Part shown: positions 12,744 through 23,752 of the stretch, in pieces
How positions within the stretch are numbered: the stretch's first letter is position 1
How the letters are laid out: every line of letters begins with the position of its first letter
Origin: Ganoderma boninense
Taxonomy: Eukaryota > Basidiomycota > Agaricomycetes > Polyporales > Polyporaceae
Assembly (NCBI GenBank): GCA_002900995.3
Contig: CM035309.1
Span: forward strand, 1 to 64,000
Length of the DNA: 64,000 nt
Reading direction: 5' to 3'
Notes under the pieces: generated by a model
Databases searched by the model: none
What the model saw: only the letters and a program-made list of their open reading frames with translations
What the model was told of the DNA's origin: nothing
Translations under genes and position numbers: made by a program

Positions 12744-13039
12744 GCGAAGTCACGGCAGGTCCGTGTCTTCGCACTGTTTTCGAATTTTCACTCTTTACGA
12801 TCGTGACTGTGATGTGTCACATCGTGATGTTACGCCGTATCTTGCGGTATTATGCGAAGTCACGGCAGGTCCGTGTCTTCGCACTTTCACTCTTTACGAT
12901 CGTGACTGTGATGTGTCACATCGTGATGTTTTGCAAGTCTCCGTGTCTTTATTTTCACTCTTTACGATCGTGACTGTGATGTGTCACATCATGATGTTAC
13001 GCCGTATCTTGCGAAGTCGCGGAAGATCCGTCTCTTCGC
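12744..13039. repeat. Type-1 palindromes, 3 copies in a 110-bp higher-order repeat
   Basis: Copies at 12744-12772, 12854-12882 and 13011-13039 use the variant GCGAAGTCACGG...CCGTGTCTTCGC. They alternate with a second motif, TCACTCTTTACGATCGTGAC followed by the palindrome GATGTGTCACATC, giving two units of about 110 bp and a partial third. Confidence 0.85.
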
Positions 13040-13070
13040 ACACTTTGCGCAAGGAGAGGGGGAAGGGGAC

Positions 13071-13985
13071 AGCACGAGGTCCTCAGCGAGGGCGTCCCTC
13101 CGCTTCCAAAAATGGATTACGTAACATTAGCTTCGACTCCCGGCCAATCCCGCCTGGACGACTTGGGAGACGCCGCGCAACACATCGTTCTCACTTTATC
13201 GAGTATTCTCGTACTTCCTGCGTGTGCAATATACTACAACCGGCTTAAGGATCCGGATATATTTCCGCCGTACGTACGTACAACAGACGATAAGTCTATC
13301 TACGAGGGACACGTCGTCGCTCCATTCAAACGAAGGAAAGATCACCCCGAGCTTCTCGTCGAACGAGTCCTGCGTGAACTTGACCTTGCGCATGTAAAAG
13401 TTGCGGATCCGGCTGATCTTGAAGTTCTTGTGGATGACCTGCAACGAAGCGTGAGCCCGCGAATTCAAAGAAGCCCGCGCACGGAAAACGGACAGTAGGA
13501 GTCTTGCGCTGCGTTTAGGAGAGGACAATGTCGAGGAAGTCCGATGCCTTGGGCACCGGCGCGATCGCCTTGAGTCCGCTCGTCGACATTTTGGCTTGAA
13601 TGCGACGTCCCCGATGATGCCTTAGAGTACAGAGAGAGTCAAGCCCAGCACGAGTTCCAGGGAACGGCGAGGACAGGGAAGGGGACAGGGAAGGGGACGA
13701 CGACGAGGTCTTCAGCGAGAGCGTCCCTCCGCTTCCAAAAATTTGGATTACGTAACATTATCTTCGACTCCCGGCAAACCCCGCCTCGACGAGTCGAGAG
13801 ACGCCTTCGCGCAACATCATTCTCAGTTTATACTTACCAGTGGCCTCAAAGTTCCTGCGTCTGTAATATAATACAACCGGCCTAGAGGACACGGATATAT
13901 TCCCGCCGTACATACGTACAACAGGATAAAAGTCTATCTACGAGGGGGGAACGTCGTCGTCGCTCCATTCAAACGGAGGACAAGT
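13071..13985. repeat. Pair of about 280-bp direct repeats
   Basis: 13071-13345 and 13693-13985 align over most of their length (shared strings include GCGTCCCTCCGCTTCCAAAA and ATATATTTCCGCCGTAC/ATATATTCCCGCCGTAC), with small indels. The first copy keeps an open frame (13112-13498, starting MDYVTLASTP) that the second lacks. I see no support that it is a gene. The segment between the copies holds nothing recognisable. Confidence 0.7.
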
Positions 13986-14364
13986 GGCTCCAAAAACATA
14001 CACAAAAGCGGACTGCGGCCGAAGGCGCTATAAGTAATGTAAGAAAGAGACCCTCGGAAACATTACGTATCCAATCCGAAACTGGGACTGGTTGTAACGA
14101 GGAGGGGCAACGAAGAAGGTTCATGGCATGAAGCTGGAGACAGGCGCGTATGTAACTCGCTAGCTGCGAGGACGGGCAAAGGGAAAGGATAAGCAGGTGA
14201 GACGAGAATGAGACAAGAACATAAGAGAAGGAGATGAGACTGGTTTTAGAGGGAGTGCCCTACGACACCCCATGTTTAGACGTTAGGATATTGCAAAAGT
14301 CGTGAGAGGGTCGTGCAGGAATAGTTGTGGCAGAGAGCAGGAGCGTCGAGAGAGAACATACATA

Positions 14365-14808
14365 GTCGAGGGTTGGAACGACAGCGGCGGAGAGGGGGAG
14401 AGGGGGTATGGGGATCGAGATGGCATATAGGAATGTCCCGCCGTAACGTAACGGTAACGTTCCGGAGTGCTGAAATCCATGGAACCACTGTCAGCACGAA
14501 ACCAAAGAGCGAAACACGAGCGGAGCGTTGGCCTCAGATATAACAATAACGGCCGGGGCTGGGCGATAGTCGACAAGTCGTCGCCGTCTAGTCGAGGGTT
14601 GGAACGACAGCGGCGGAGAGGGGGAGAGGGGGTATGGGGATCGAGATGGCATATAGGAATGTCCCGCCGTAACGTAAGGGTAACGTTCCGGAGTGCTGAA
14701 ATCCATGGAACCACTGTCAGCACGAAACCAAAGAGCGAAACACGAGTGGAGCGTTGGCCTCAGATATAACAATAACAGCCGGGGCTGGGCGATAGTCGAC
14801 ATGTCGTC
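14365..14808. repeat. 226-bp tandem duplication
   Basis: 14365-14590 is repeated almost exactly from 14591 to about 14808, beginning GTCGAGGGTTGGAACGACAG in both copies. Only scattered substitutions separate them, so the duplication is recent. No coding function is apparent. Confidence 0.88.
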
Positions 14809-15106
14809 CCCGTCACCGAAAGGAACCCGGAGCCGTCTCAGTCCCAATCGATGGTCAGGCCGCCGGGTCCAGCGCCAGCCCCTAACCCTAAGTGGTACCT
14901 CTTTATTACAGACCGGCCAGGGTGCGAGTGTATGACTAGCAACTGCCTAACATGGTCAAATGCTACCTCACACATGACAGAGGGGGTAAAAGACTGCCCG
15001 TAAGGGTTAGGGCCATATAATCACAAGGGTCGGGGCTCTGAAGTGCGCGGACGAAGGGACCAAGGGTCCGCGCCATGGTGTTCTGCACGGATGAGGCAGC
15101 CATCTG

Positions 15107-15465
15107 TCCGCGCGGATGACGGAGAGGGCTGTCCGCGCGGACCAGGCATTGGTGTGTCCGCGCGGACGAAGGAGAGGGCTGTAAGCGCGGACCAGCCATT
15201 GGTGTCTCCGCGCGGACGAAGGAGAGGGCTGTCCGCGCGGACCAGGTATTGGTGTCTCCGCGCGGACGAAGGAGAGGGCTGTCCGCGCGGACCAGGTATT
15301 GGTGTGTCCGCGCGGAGCAGGTATTGGCCCGTCCGCGCCTACGAAGGAGAGGGCTGTCTGCGCGGACCAGGCATTGGTGTGTCCGCGCGGAGCAGGTATT
15401 GGTCCGTCCGCGCCGACGAAGGAGAGGGCTGTCCGTGCAGACAAGAGAAAGGGACGTCCGCGCGC
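15107..15465. repeat. Type-2 25-bp palindromic minisatellite, 14 units
   Basis: TCCGCGCGGA-type cores start every 25 bp from 15107 to 15432 without slippage. Two 15-nt linkers alternate, CGAAGGAGAGGGCTG and CCAGGTATTGGTGTG, so the true repeat is a 50-bp dimer. It lies about 1.7 kb upstream of A2. There are no stop codons in several frames, which creates artefactual open frames. Confidence 0.92.
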
Positions 15466-15546
15466 GTATCAATGTAGCATGTGTGAAAAGAATATTAAAA
15501 TATTGAAATGGAGATACATGTAATATTCTACTGGAGACAGCATCGG

Positions 15547-15594
15547 CCACACAGTGACTTGTCGTATGGCGAAGGCTCGAAAGTCACTGTGTGG
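15547..15594. other. Perfect 14-bp inverted repeat (hairpin)
   Basis: CCACACAGTGACTT at 15547-15560 is the exact reverse complement of AAGTCACTGTGTGG at 15581-15594, with a 20-nt loop. It is a single copy beside the type-2 array. Function unknown. Confidence 0.6.
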
Positions 15595-15599
15595 TCGAG

Positions 15600-17100
15600 A
15601 GGGAGGTCGATGAAGCTGAGAGTGGAGTTAGTGTGATGCAGATAATCATACGAAGAGAACGCACGAGAGGGCGGACAGGGGCGGGTACGTCTGCCTCGAC
15701 GACGTACGAGGACGAGAGGGCGGGGGTGGTATGATGAGGGGCACCCTCATCATGGGAGATGGAGGAGGAGGGACGATGACCCTGTCGACGTGGATGATGC
15801 GTGTAGGAGAGGGAGAGCCGCTGGTCGAGTCATCGGGGAGAGCATGTTGAGGAGGGATAGGGAGAGGCTGCGAAGGGATGGTGGGCGAGGAGGAAGCTGA
15901 CAAGTGGACTTGAGGGTTAGAGGGTGGAGTAAGTGTGAGCATAGAAATGAGCTGACGACGTACTGTTTCCGCTGCGAAGGCGCGGGTGTGAAGGCACGCA
16001 CGCCCGAGTACCGACCAGGGAGGGAGGTGGAGGTAGTTTCCAGGTGACAGTTGGTTGAGAGGGCAGGGGGGAGAGACGGTCAGTGCTGGTGAAGATGCAG
16101 GAGCAGGGGCTGAGGACGTCTGAGGAGGGAGACGGGGTTGCTGTGTCGCCAGGCTGGGTGGGCTGGGCCTGTACCGCCGCGGAGACGTTGGGACACAGAG
16201 AGGGCAGACATGTGAGCTGTGAGGGAGGGTATGCGGGGAGGAGGCAAGGGTTGACGATGTTAGTGTTGACGTGAGACAGAACGAGAGTGTCCACTAGTCG
16301 GGAATCGGGTAGCGAAAGGATGTTTGTCCGGGCGTGGATCACAGAGAAGCAGTTAGTTACGTAGTTAATGAATGGCATGAGAAGCAAGGTATAAGCGATG
16401 AGAACGCAAATGTCATACTCAGCCTGGGCTCGGAGAAACAGTGTTTGCGAGGAGCAGGTTTGATTTTGAGAGGAGTGCAGGGCGATATGTGTGGAATAGT
16501 AGGACGAGCGCACCCAGTGCTAAGAGTGATGTCGAAAGATTGCGCAGATGAACGAGGTGTTGCTCCGCGCACAGAATATGTGAGAGATAAACTATATGAG
16601 TTGTGATTGGCACAGTATGGATCAGGAGAGCTGCTATACATGCAAGTGTTACAGGGCATGGTGCGCGGACGGGCAGAGTGCGTGTGCGCGGAGGAAGACA
16701 GACACGAGTGAGTAGGGAAGGCAAGGTACCGAGGGAAGGGGAGGGACGATGTCATGGAGAAGATGTACAGCCACAGGGCAGGGAGAAGCAGAGAAGCGCG
16801 AGATGTAGCACAGCCGCGAAGGGAGATCAGGTACCTGAAAGAAGCACGGCATAATTGATGGAGTGGCTGTGCAAGAAGAGGGGCGCAGATGCCATGTGAG
16901 AGAAAGTGCCTGATATGGGCGAGTCTCCCCGAGAATGCAGACACTGCCGAAACAAGACGAGAGACACCGAAGTAAAGGACTGCCATGAGGCTGGGCAAAG
17001 GGCAAATTACAGGGAGGGGAGGGGGCTCGAGAGCGACGCTCTGATCCCCCCTTTCCTCCTCCCCTCACATCTCTTTGCTGCGATCCTCTTGATCGAGCGC
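15600..17100. other. Region without recognised genes upstream of A2
   Basis: Purine-rich on the plus strand. Several long minus-strand open frames exist (for example 15917-16513 and 16649-17317), but they have Ser/Leu/Pro-rich low-complexity translations typical of strand-biased sequence, and I do not call them. No array or transposon ends seen. Confidence 0.5.
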
Positions 17101-17110
17101 GCAAACTCTG

Positions 17111-17116
17111 TATAAA
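17111..17116 (+). promoter_or_regulatory. TATA box of A2
   Basis: TATAAA 90 bp upstream of the A2 ATG, preceded by a pyrimidine-rich tract (17049-17075), a common arrangement in fungal promoters. Confidence 0.5.
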
Positions 17117-17200
17117 CGTCACCACCAGCGAACTAGCTTTGAGTGGTGAGTCTGATGCCGCTGGATAGGGAGACGAGTGCTTACTGGGGCGTGCGTAGCC

Positions 17201-20200
17201 ATGGCTGGACGCAAGAAGTCGAAGGTGAGCGTAGCGTCGGGCGTACGAGCTATGTCGAGGCGAGACTGATGGCGGAGGGTTTGGATAAAGGGCAAGGACA
17301 AGGACAAGGTACGTCATGCGTTGCTTGAGCGGTGGTTACGCGAGGAAGGCGAGCGGATGCAGTGTGGCTGATTGCCGTTGGGTTGTGTAGGTTGCCGGTG
17401 TGCGAATCCCGAAGCCGGAGCCGGAGCAGATGGAGGAGAACCCCGAGGAGAGGAACACGAGGGAGAATCAGCAGGAAGAGGAGAAGGCGTTCTTCGGACG
17501 GGGCGTCCTGGACTTGTTGTCGCCGCCGGCCGGCGTGACGTACAAGCTCGGGACGTACAACCCGCGCGCGCTTCAGCTGCCGTCTGTGATGAGGCTGGTG
17601 CGGTCGTTCGAGGGTGTGGGGATGAACACGCAGGGGAATCCTATTTTCATCCACGTTGATGCGAAACACGTTGAGAAAGGTTCGTACATTGAGAAGAACG
17701 GCGACCTGACGGAGTGGGAGGGGATGGAGGCGATCAAGTTCAAGAAGCGAGCGGATGGGAAGCCGCTGGTTGTGCAGGTCATGTCCGGGGCGCATCGGAT
17801 CGAGGCGATGAAGATCACGAAGGAGCGGCTGGAGAAGCTTCGCAACAAGAAGCAGGCGTCGATGGAGACGGCGGACGGGAAGCTTGGGGACGCCGGGTCT
17901 GAGAAGCAGCGCGAGTCGATGGACAAGTTGAAGGAGTACGTGAAGTCGCTGACGATCAAGCTGAACCGGATCGGGCGTTGGTGCGTGCTGATCTACGATG
18001 GAAGTGAGTGTTTACGCAGACGCACAATGGCGCGTTGGGCATGCGCTGACGGTGTTTGGGTATGTGACGCAGACGTCGGCAGCGCGAAGCTGTGGAACTA
18101 CTTGTCTCAGAACGAGCATCTGCCCGTGTTGCGCGCGACGCCTGAGGAGCGTGTGTGGAACTACAAGGCGCAGATCGAGGCGGTCGTGGCGAGCTGGGAC
18201 GACGACCACAAGGAGACGAAGGAGGTGCTTCCGAAGCCGGGCTCGGACCAGTGGCAGGCGCAGGTGGTGCGCAAGGTGATGACGACGCAGCAGCAGCAGG
18301 CGTTCGCGCCGTCGTACCTCGTCCTGCAGCAGCACGGGTGGGAGATGATCCAGGAGATGGGGTACTTCCCTGCGCTGAAGAGCGGACGGCACGTCACCGT
18401 GAAGCTGCTCGACACAACGTTGAAGACGCGCTCGCGCTCGAACAACCAGCCCAACGCGCTTGGTGGGGTGAGTGCGCGGGTCTTGGCTATGTAGTGTTGC
18501 GCCGCGCAGAGTGCAGGCTGCTGATGTGTTTGTGCTTGCAGTTGTGGAGTGCGATCGTGCGCGACAGGATCTGGCGGATGCGCTTTATCGCGAGCTCGGC
18601 GCCGATGCCTGACCTCACCGCTGAACCGGACGAGCTCACACAGGATGCGCAGATGATGCTCAACTACCTGACGGTGGTACGGGACGACCCGCAACACCCG
18701 CTGCAGGTGCCGCAGTCGCGAATCGACAAGCTGCACGGTGCCGACACTGTGTTCGACAAGCTCAGCCGGCGTCAGCAGGAGAAGCTGGTCGACGACTACT
18801 CGCGCCAGGTAGCGAAGGACTACGCTGCGTTCGAGGATCAGACGATGACCGTGGACCTTGCCGCGGTTGTCTTTGACGACTCGGTGATGACGCAGATCGA
18901 CCAGAAGTACGTGCAGCTCATCCAGCGGAAGAAGCTGTTGCTCTACATGGGGTTCAGTGACCACGCGGGGTGGCAGCAAGCGCTGCAGCAGTACAAGGCC
19001 GCGGTCGAGGAGATTTTGAAGAAGCACTGGAAAGGTCTTTCGCAGGAGCTGGGCGAGGGCGACGACGGCGACGCGGGTGAGGTCGACGAAGAGCGTGCGC
19101 AGACGTTCAGGGCGGTGTATTTCGCGGAGCAGCGTTACGAGTGGCAGAAGAAGCTCGTGGAGGCGGGCGACGGGTTCGACGTGCCGTGGCCGACGAAGTC
19201 GTTTTTGGAAGACCTTCGGGACGTGCTCATGCGGTACGAACCCGCGATCCAGATGGTGAGTGTCTTGTCCGTGATCGACTGTTCCACATTTACCGCGAAC
19301 GGACCATGCACTCCTCTGCGCGGACAGATCACCAGCTCGTCCGCGCGGATGATGTATCTACTTGTCAGCGCGGACGGGCCACTGGGTCGTCAGCGCGCAC
19401 AGACCACCGGCTCGTCCGCGCGCACGGGGCATACACTCCTCTGCGCGGACAGATCACCGGCTCGTCCGCGCTGACGATGCATCTACTCGTCAGCGCGGAC
19501 GATGCACCGGCTCGTCTGCGCGGACGGGGCACCGGGTCGTCTGCGCGGACAGACCACTGGCTCGTCAGCGCGGACGGCGCCACGGGTCGTCAGCGCGGAC
19601 GATGCACCGGCTCGTCTGCGCGGACGGGGCACCGGGTCGTCTGCGCGGACAGACCACTGGCTCGTCAGCGCGGACGGCGCCACGGGTCGTCAGCGCGGAC
19701 AGACCACCGGCTCGTCCGCGCGGACGGGGCATACACTCCTCTGCGCGGACGGGGCATACACTCCTCTGCGCGGATAGACCACTGGCTCGTCAGCGTGGAC
19801 GGCGCCACGGGTCGTCAGCGCGGACAGACCACCGGCTCGTCCGCGCGGACGGGGCATACACTCCTCTGCGCGGATAGACCACTAGCTCGTCCGCGCGGAC
19901 GGGGCATGCACTCCTCTGCGCGGACAGACCACCGGCTCGTCCGCGCGGACGGGGCATACACTCCTCTGCGCGGATAGACCACTAGCTCGTCCGCGCGGAC
20001 GGGGCATGCACTCCTCTGCGCGGACAGACCACCGGCTCGTCCGCGCGGACGGGGCATACACTCCTCTGCGCGGACAGACCACTAGCTCGTCCGCGCGGAC
20101 GGGGCATGCACTCCTCTGCGCGGACAGACCACCGGCTCGTCCGCGCGGACGGGGCATGCACTCATCTGCGCGTCCAGGTCATTTGTATCATGCCCACGAT

Positions 20201-23113
20201 AACCGCGCTAATACTTGATCTGCTAGGTGGCACGCATTCTCGACCCCCTCGTCGACAGCAACATCCGTCGTGTAGACTCCAAAGCTTACTGGGATTACGG
20301 TTCTTATATCATCCACTTTTTATCATTGAAGAACATGTTCCAGACAGTCCAAAAGCTGGACTTGAAGGTACCATTATCCCAGTCATACCGTCGCATTGCA
20401 TTCTGCTAACTCGTCGCTACATCCAGTTCTACCATTGGCTATTCGGCCAGATCCCTACATTGGCCGAGGTCGCTGTCCTCATCGCGGAGTATTCTACGCC
20501 AGAGATGGACGCGTTCTACTCCATGAGCCATCAGTCGTGGCTCAGCAGCATCGCAGAGGAGCGCAAGATCCAACAGGCCGGCGTCAGCATCGTCGTCCCG
20601 CCAATCGTCAAGGCCAAGGGTCTGCCGTTCAAGGACGACAAAACGAGTCGCGCCGCATTGCGCACCATGTACGACCTCATTTCCTCCTCCAGAGTCACCG
20701 ACCGCAAGAAGAACAGGCAGGACGTCGAGGGCGGCGACGGCAGCGGAATCCCCCACCCAGTCGGCAAGATCTTCGACTCTATTCCCTTGGCGCCGTGCAA
20801 GCAGTGGCCCGGCCTGTGGTTCATGTTCCGCCACGCGCATAACTGGCGTGAGGACAAAGGCGTTCGCAGCCCCCCGAACGAGTGCCTCGCATACGCCTTC
20901 CTTTGCTACATCGGTTACGAACTCTACTACTCGACGACGTCCCGCATCTACGACTACCCTTCTGCCCGCCTTATCCGCGAAGAGTTGTTCGCGTTCATCT
21001 CGCCGTTCTGCCAGCCCACCGTCGCTATCGTCCCCACCGGCCCAGGCCAGGGCCGCGTCAACCGTCAGAACGAGTGGGTCAACTGGGATCACGCCATTTT
21101 CGAAGATGTCCTCAAGCATGGCAAGGAGCTCAACGAAGGCTGCACTCGCATCGACATCGAGGACCCCATCGCAGAACTCGACGCTGTCACCCGCCGCGCA
21201 GGATACGAGAAGGAGATGAAGTCCTTCGTCGCTTCGTTCGTCAACCTCTCCTGTGTGCGCAACGGCCTCTTTGCGACCTCGAAGAGCGGCCTGCCCAGCT
21301 TCCTCGCTCGTCGGCTTCAATTGTTGATCGAGGTGCGTCGCTCCGGGCTGGCGGTATGCGTTTCACTGACTCATGCATCCACCGTGTCAGGGCGTGGACA
21401 TGAACTGCCAACTGCTCGAGATCGAGCACACCGTGCCACAGGGAACTCCAGTCACGCTCCCGGACGAGTCGGAATGGCGTTCTATTGAACTCCCTACTGT
21501 CCCAAGGGCGAAGCGCGACCACGCATACCTCGACCTCGAGTCCTTCCACGCCAAAAATCCCAAGGACTTCAAGGTGTTCCGCAACCTTCGCCGCAAAGCA
21601 GGCTTTTCGAAAACCGACACCCACGTTGTGCCACAGCAGTTCGACTGGAAGGCGGCCCAGCGCTCGTCCAGCAACCCCCCTGAGTCGTCCGCCGATGACG
21701 ACCCAGAGTTCATCCCTTCCGGTATGTCAGCCACCCAGATCAATGCGCGCATCCGCGACGCCGAAGGCGACGAGGACGGATCTGCTGCGCTAACACACTC
21801 CGAGGAAGAGGAGGAGGAGGAGGAGGAGGAGGAGCAGGTGGCGGCACGGCAGCGACCGGGCAAGAAATCGGACAGGAGGGATGTTGAGGATGACGGTGAG
21901 GAAGAGGTCCCAGAGAAGGAAGACGACGATGGCGGCGAGCCTGCGAAAGACGGGTCGGACACAGAGGCTTCCCGGCCAGGCGCGCAGATGTCGGACGAAG
22001 TGGGCGACAAGGGCGAGGTTCGTGCGAATGATGCTGACAGCACTGCGGACAACGCAGGCGATGTTCCGGGGACGGCCGTCACGGCGCCGTCGAGCCCTAT
22101 GGACACTTCTCCAGACGGGTCGGTAAGCTGTGCGAATCCAGCTGCGTCGGCCGCTGGTGCAGACAATCAGGCAGCGGATTGTGGCAATCGCACAGGCGCG
22201 GTGAGTGTCGATGATTCAAGTGTTTGCTTTGCGCTTACTCGCAGTTGCACTCCGGTGTGGCGACGCCGGCTCCTGCCAAGACTCCTGCACCCGACACTCC
22301 CCCGTCGAGTTCGCTCGAAGTCGCCGCGCCTACGAGCAGTGCGCCTCAGCTCTCTGAGATGGACGTCCCAATGACGTATGACGAGGGCAAGTACGGCAAG
22401 GTGCTTGTGCCGTCGAGCTCGCAGGTGACGCGGCCGCCTACACCTCCGGATGCACCTCCTCCTGCTGTCTTCGATCGCGAGCCTTCGACGCCGCTGCTGA
22501 CGCCACCTCCCAACACGCTCCCAGATGAGCCTAGCCCTCCTCCGCTTCCTCGGGAGCCATCTTCGCCGCTCAGCGACGCCGAGGTTGACGAACCGAAGCC
22601 AGCGCGAAAGCCCCGAGGCCGTGGACAAGGCAATCGCGCTCAGAAAGCGCCAGGGCGTGGGGCGAAAGCAGGTGCGGCGGCGAAGAAGACGCCGACGACA
22701 CAGGACGGCACAGACAAAGGTTCGACCGGTTAGTTCTCAGTCTGTCCGAACGCCAGTCTTCTGCGGTGCTACTTGTAATATCTTTATTCAGCAGGCGGTT
22801 CGAAGACCGTGGTGAAGGCCAACAAAGCTGACAAGGTAGCGGCGGATACATCCAACAATCCTCATAGTATGCACATTGCGTTCTCCAACTGCAATCCTCA
22901 CTTATACATATTTGGGCAGACACACGCAAGCGGACGCGCGCGAATACCGCGACGGAAGGGAGCACGTCGCAGGTCGTGGCCGATTCTCCGAGTCGTCGTC
23001 GTCCGCCTGCGAAGAAGTCGAAGAAGGCTGTTGTCGACGACGATGACGACGACGACGACGCGGAGGGATCTGCGAGCGAGACCGGCAACAGCGACATCGC
23101 GGTCCCGATGTGA
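17201..23113 (+). CDS. Module gene A2, 1457-residue protein with a ParB-like N-terminal region
   Basis: Eleven exons: 17201-17224, 17291-17308, 17391-18003, 18073-18467, 18542-19255, 20227-20367, 20427-21332, 21391-22200, 22245-22728, 22792-22866 and 22920-23113 (4374 nt, in frame). The start MAGRKKSK is followed by a Lys/Glu-rich stretch. Residues about 45-250 resemble a ParB/sulfiredoxin fold: YNPRALQLPSVMRLVRSF, then VVQVMSGAHRIEAMK (a GxHR box) and LSQNEHLPVLRATPEER (like the NE-containing second ParB box). The middle is alpha-helical and matches A1. The tail is Pro/Ser-rich with an acidic E/D run near 21810 and a basic segment (AKKSKK) followed by eight Asp. Intron 5 (971 nt) is filled by a type-2 array; the others are 44-82 nt. 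A DNA-binding or nuclease role for the ParB-like part is inference. Confidence 0.8.
19256..20226 (+). other. Expanded A2 intron 5 carrying a 35-unit palindromic array
   Basis: GTGAGT at 19256 and CTAG ending at 20226, phase 0, between the AIQM and VARILDPL codons. It is at the same position as the expanded A1 intron. Array sequence makes up nearly all of its 971 nt; a branch-like CTAATAC lies near 20207. Confidence 0.9.
19315..20174. repeat. Type-2 25-bp palindromic minisatellite, 35 units in strict register
   Basis: Cores TC(C/T/A)GCGCGGA begin at 19315 and end with the unit at 20165, exactly 34 x 25 bp apart. The 15-nt linkers are of a few types, such as CAGACCACCGGCTCG and CGGGGCATACACTCC, in alternating order that forms 50-bp and longer higher-order repeats. 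Register is kept although linkers and core position 3 vary. Confidence 0.93.
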
Positions 23114-23752
23114 AGGTTGATGGAGCTGGAGCAGCGCGTGAGAAGAGGCAGAGGGAAGGGGCGAAGTTGCGAGGAGTATGGAGTGCGGTGTAGCCGGCAA
23201 GGGCGCGGTCGCGCGGTCAATAGCGGGGACGGCTCTGTTCTGGATTGATCGGAAAGGAATTGTGCTGCGCTCCGCATATACGTAGCATTGTGTCAGACTA
23301 TGTAGGCAGCGTTGACGGTGTGTAGGTGAATACAGGTATAAGTAGGAGGTGAAGATGAGTGGAGTGCGATACGGCGAGCTGGGAGTTCGTGAGATGTCAT
23401 GACGCAGCAAGGAATCTGGATGTGTGGAGCCAGCACAGGAGGACGTGGTTACTCCGGGAAGCGACGGAAGGAGCCTGAAATAGGCAAGCGAGCTATGCAA
23501 CGACCGACCATCAGTGGAACGCCGGGTTAGCGAATGGGCGCTCGGAAGGACAAAGCGGCCTGGAGGCCTGGCCGTGCCTGTGCGTCGGGGGGAGACGAAA
23601 TGGGCAAGTGGTGACGCGAGACTGCGGGAGGCGTCGGAGGAGCGACCCGCCAAGGTTGTTCTCCCATTCCATCGAGACTCTGACCTACGTTGCACCTGCA
23701 CCTCAGTCTATTTCCTACCACACATCCCTTGCTCCTACTCGTATCTGACAAC
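23114..23752. other. A2-B2 intergenic region
   Basis: 639 bp with the A2 3' UTR and B2 promoter; no array and no further gene recognised. Confidence 0.5.

Noticed and set aside
13112..13498. 128-codon frame MDYVTLASTP...
   Set aside because: It lies in one of two direct repeats and the other copy is not open; no family similarity.
15917..17317. Long minus-strand frames upstream of A2
   Set aside because: Ser/Leu/Pro-rich translations of purine/pyrimidine-skewed DNA, no introns in register, no paralogue near module 1.
18155..20218. Long open frames through the A2 array rich in SARTDHRLVRADG-type repeats
   Set aside because: A 25-bp unit without stops is open in every frame on both strands. 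The region is an intron flanked by conserved splice sites and homologous exons.
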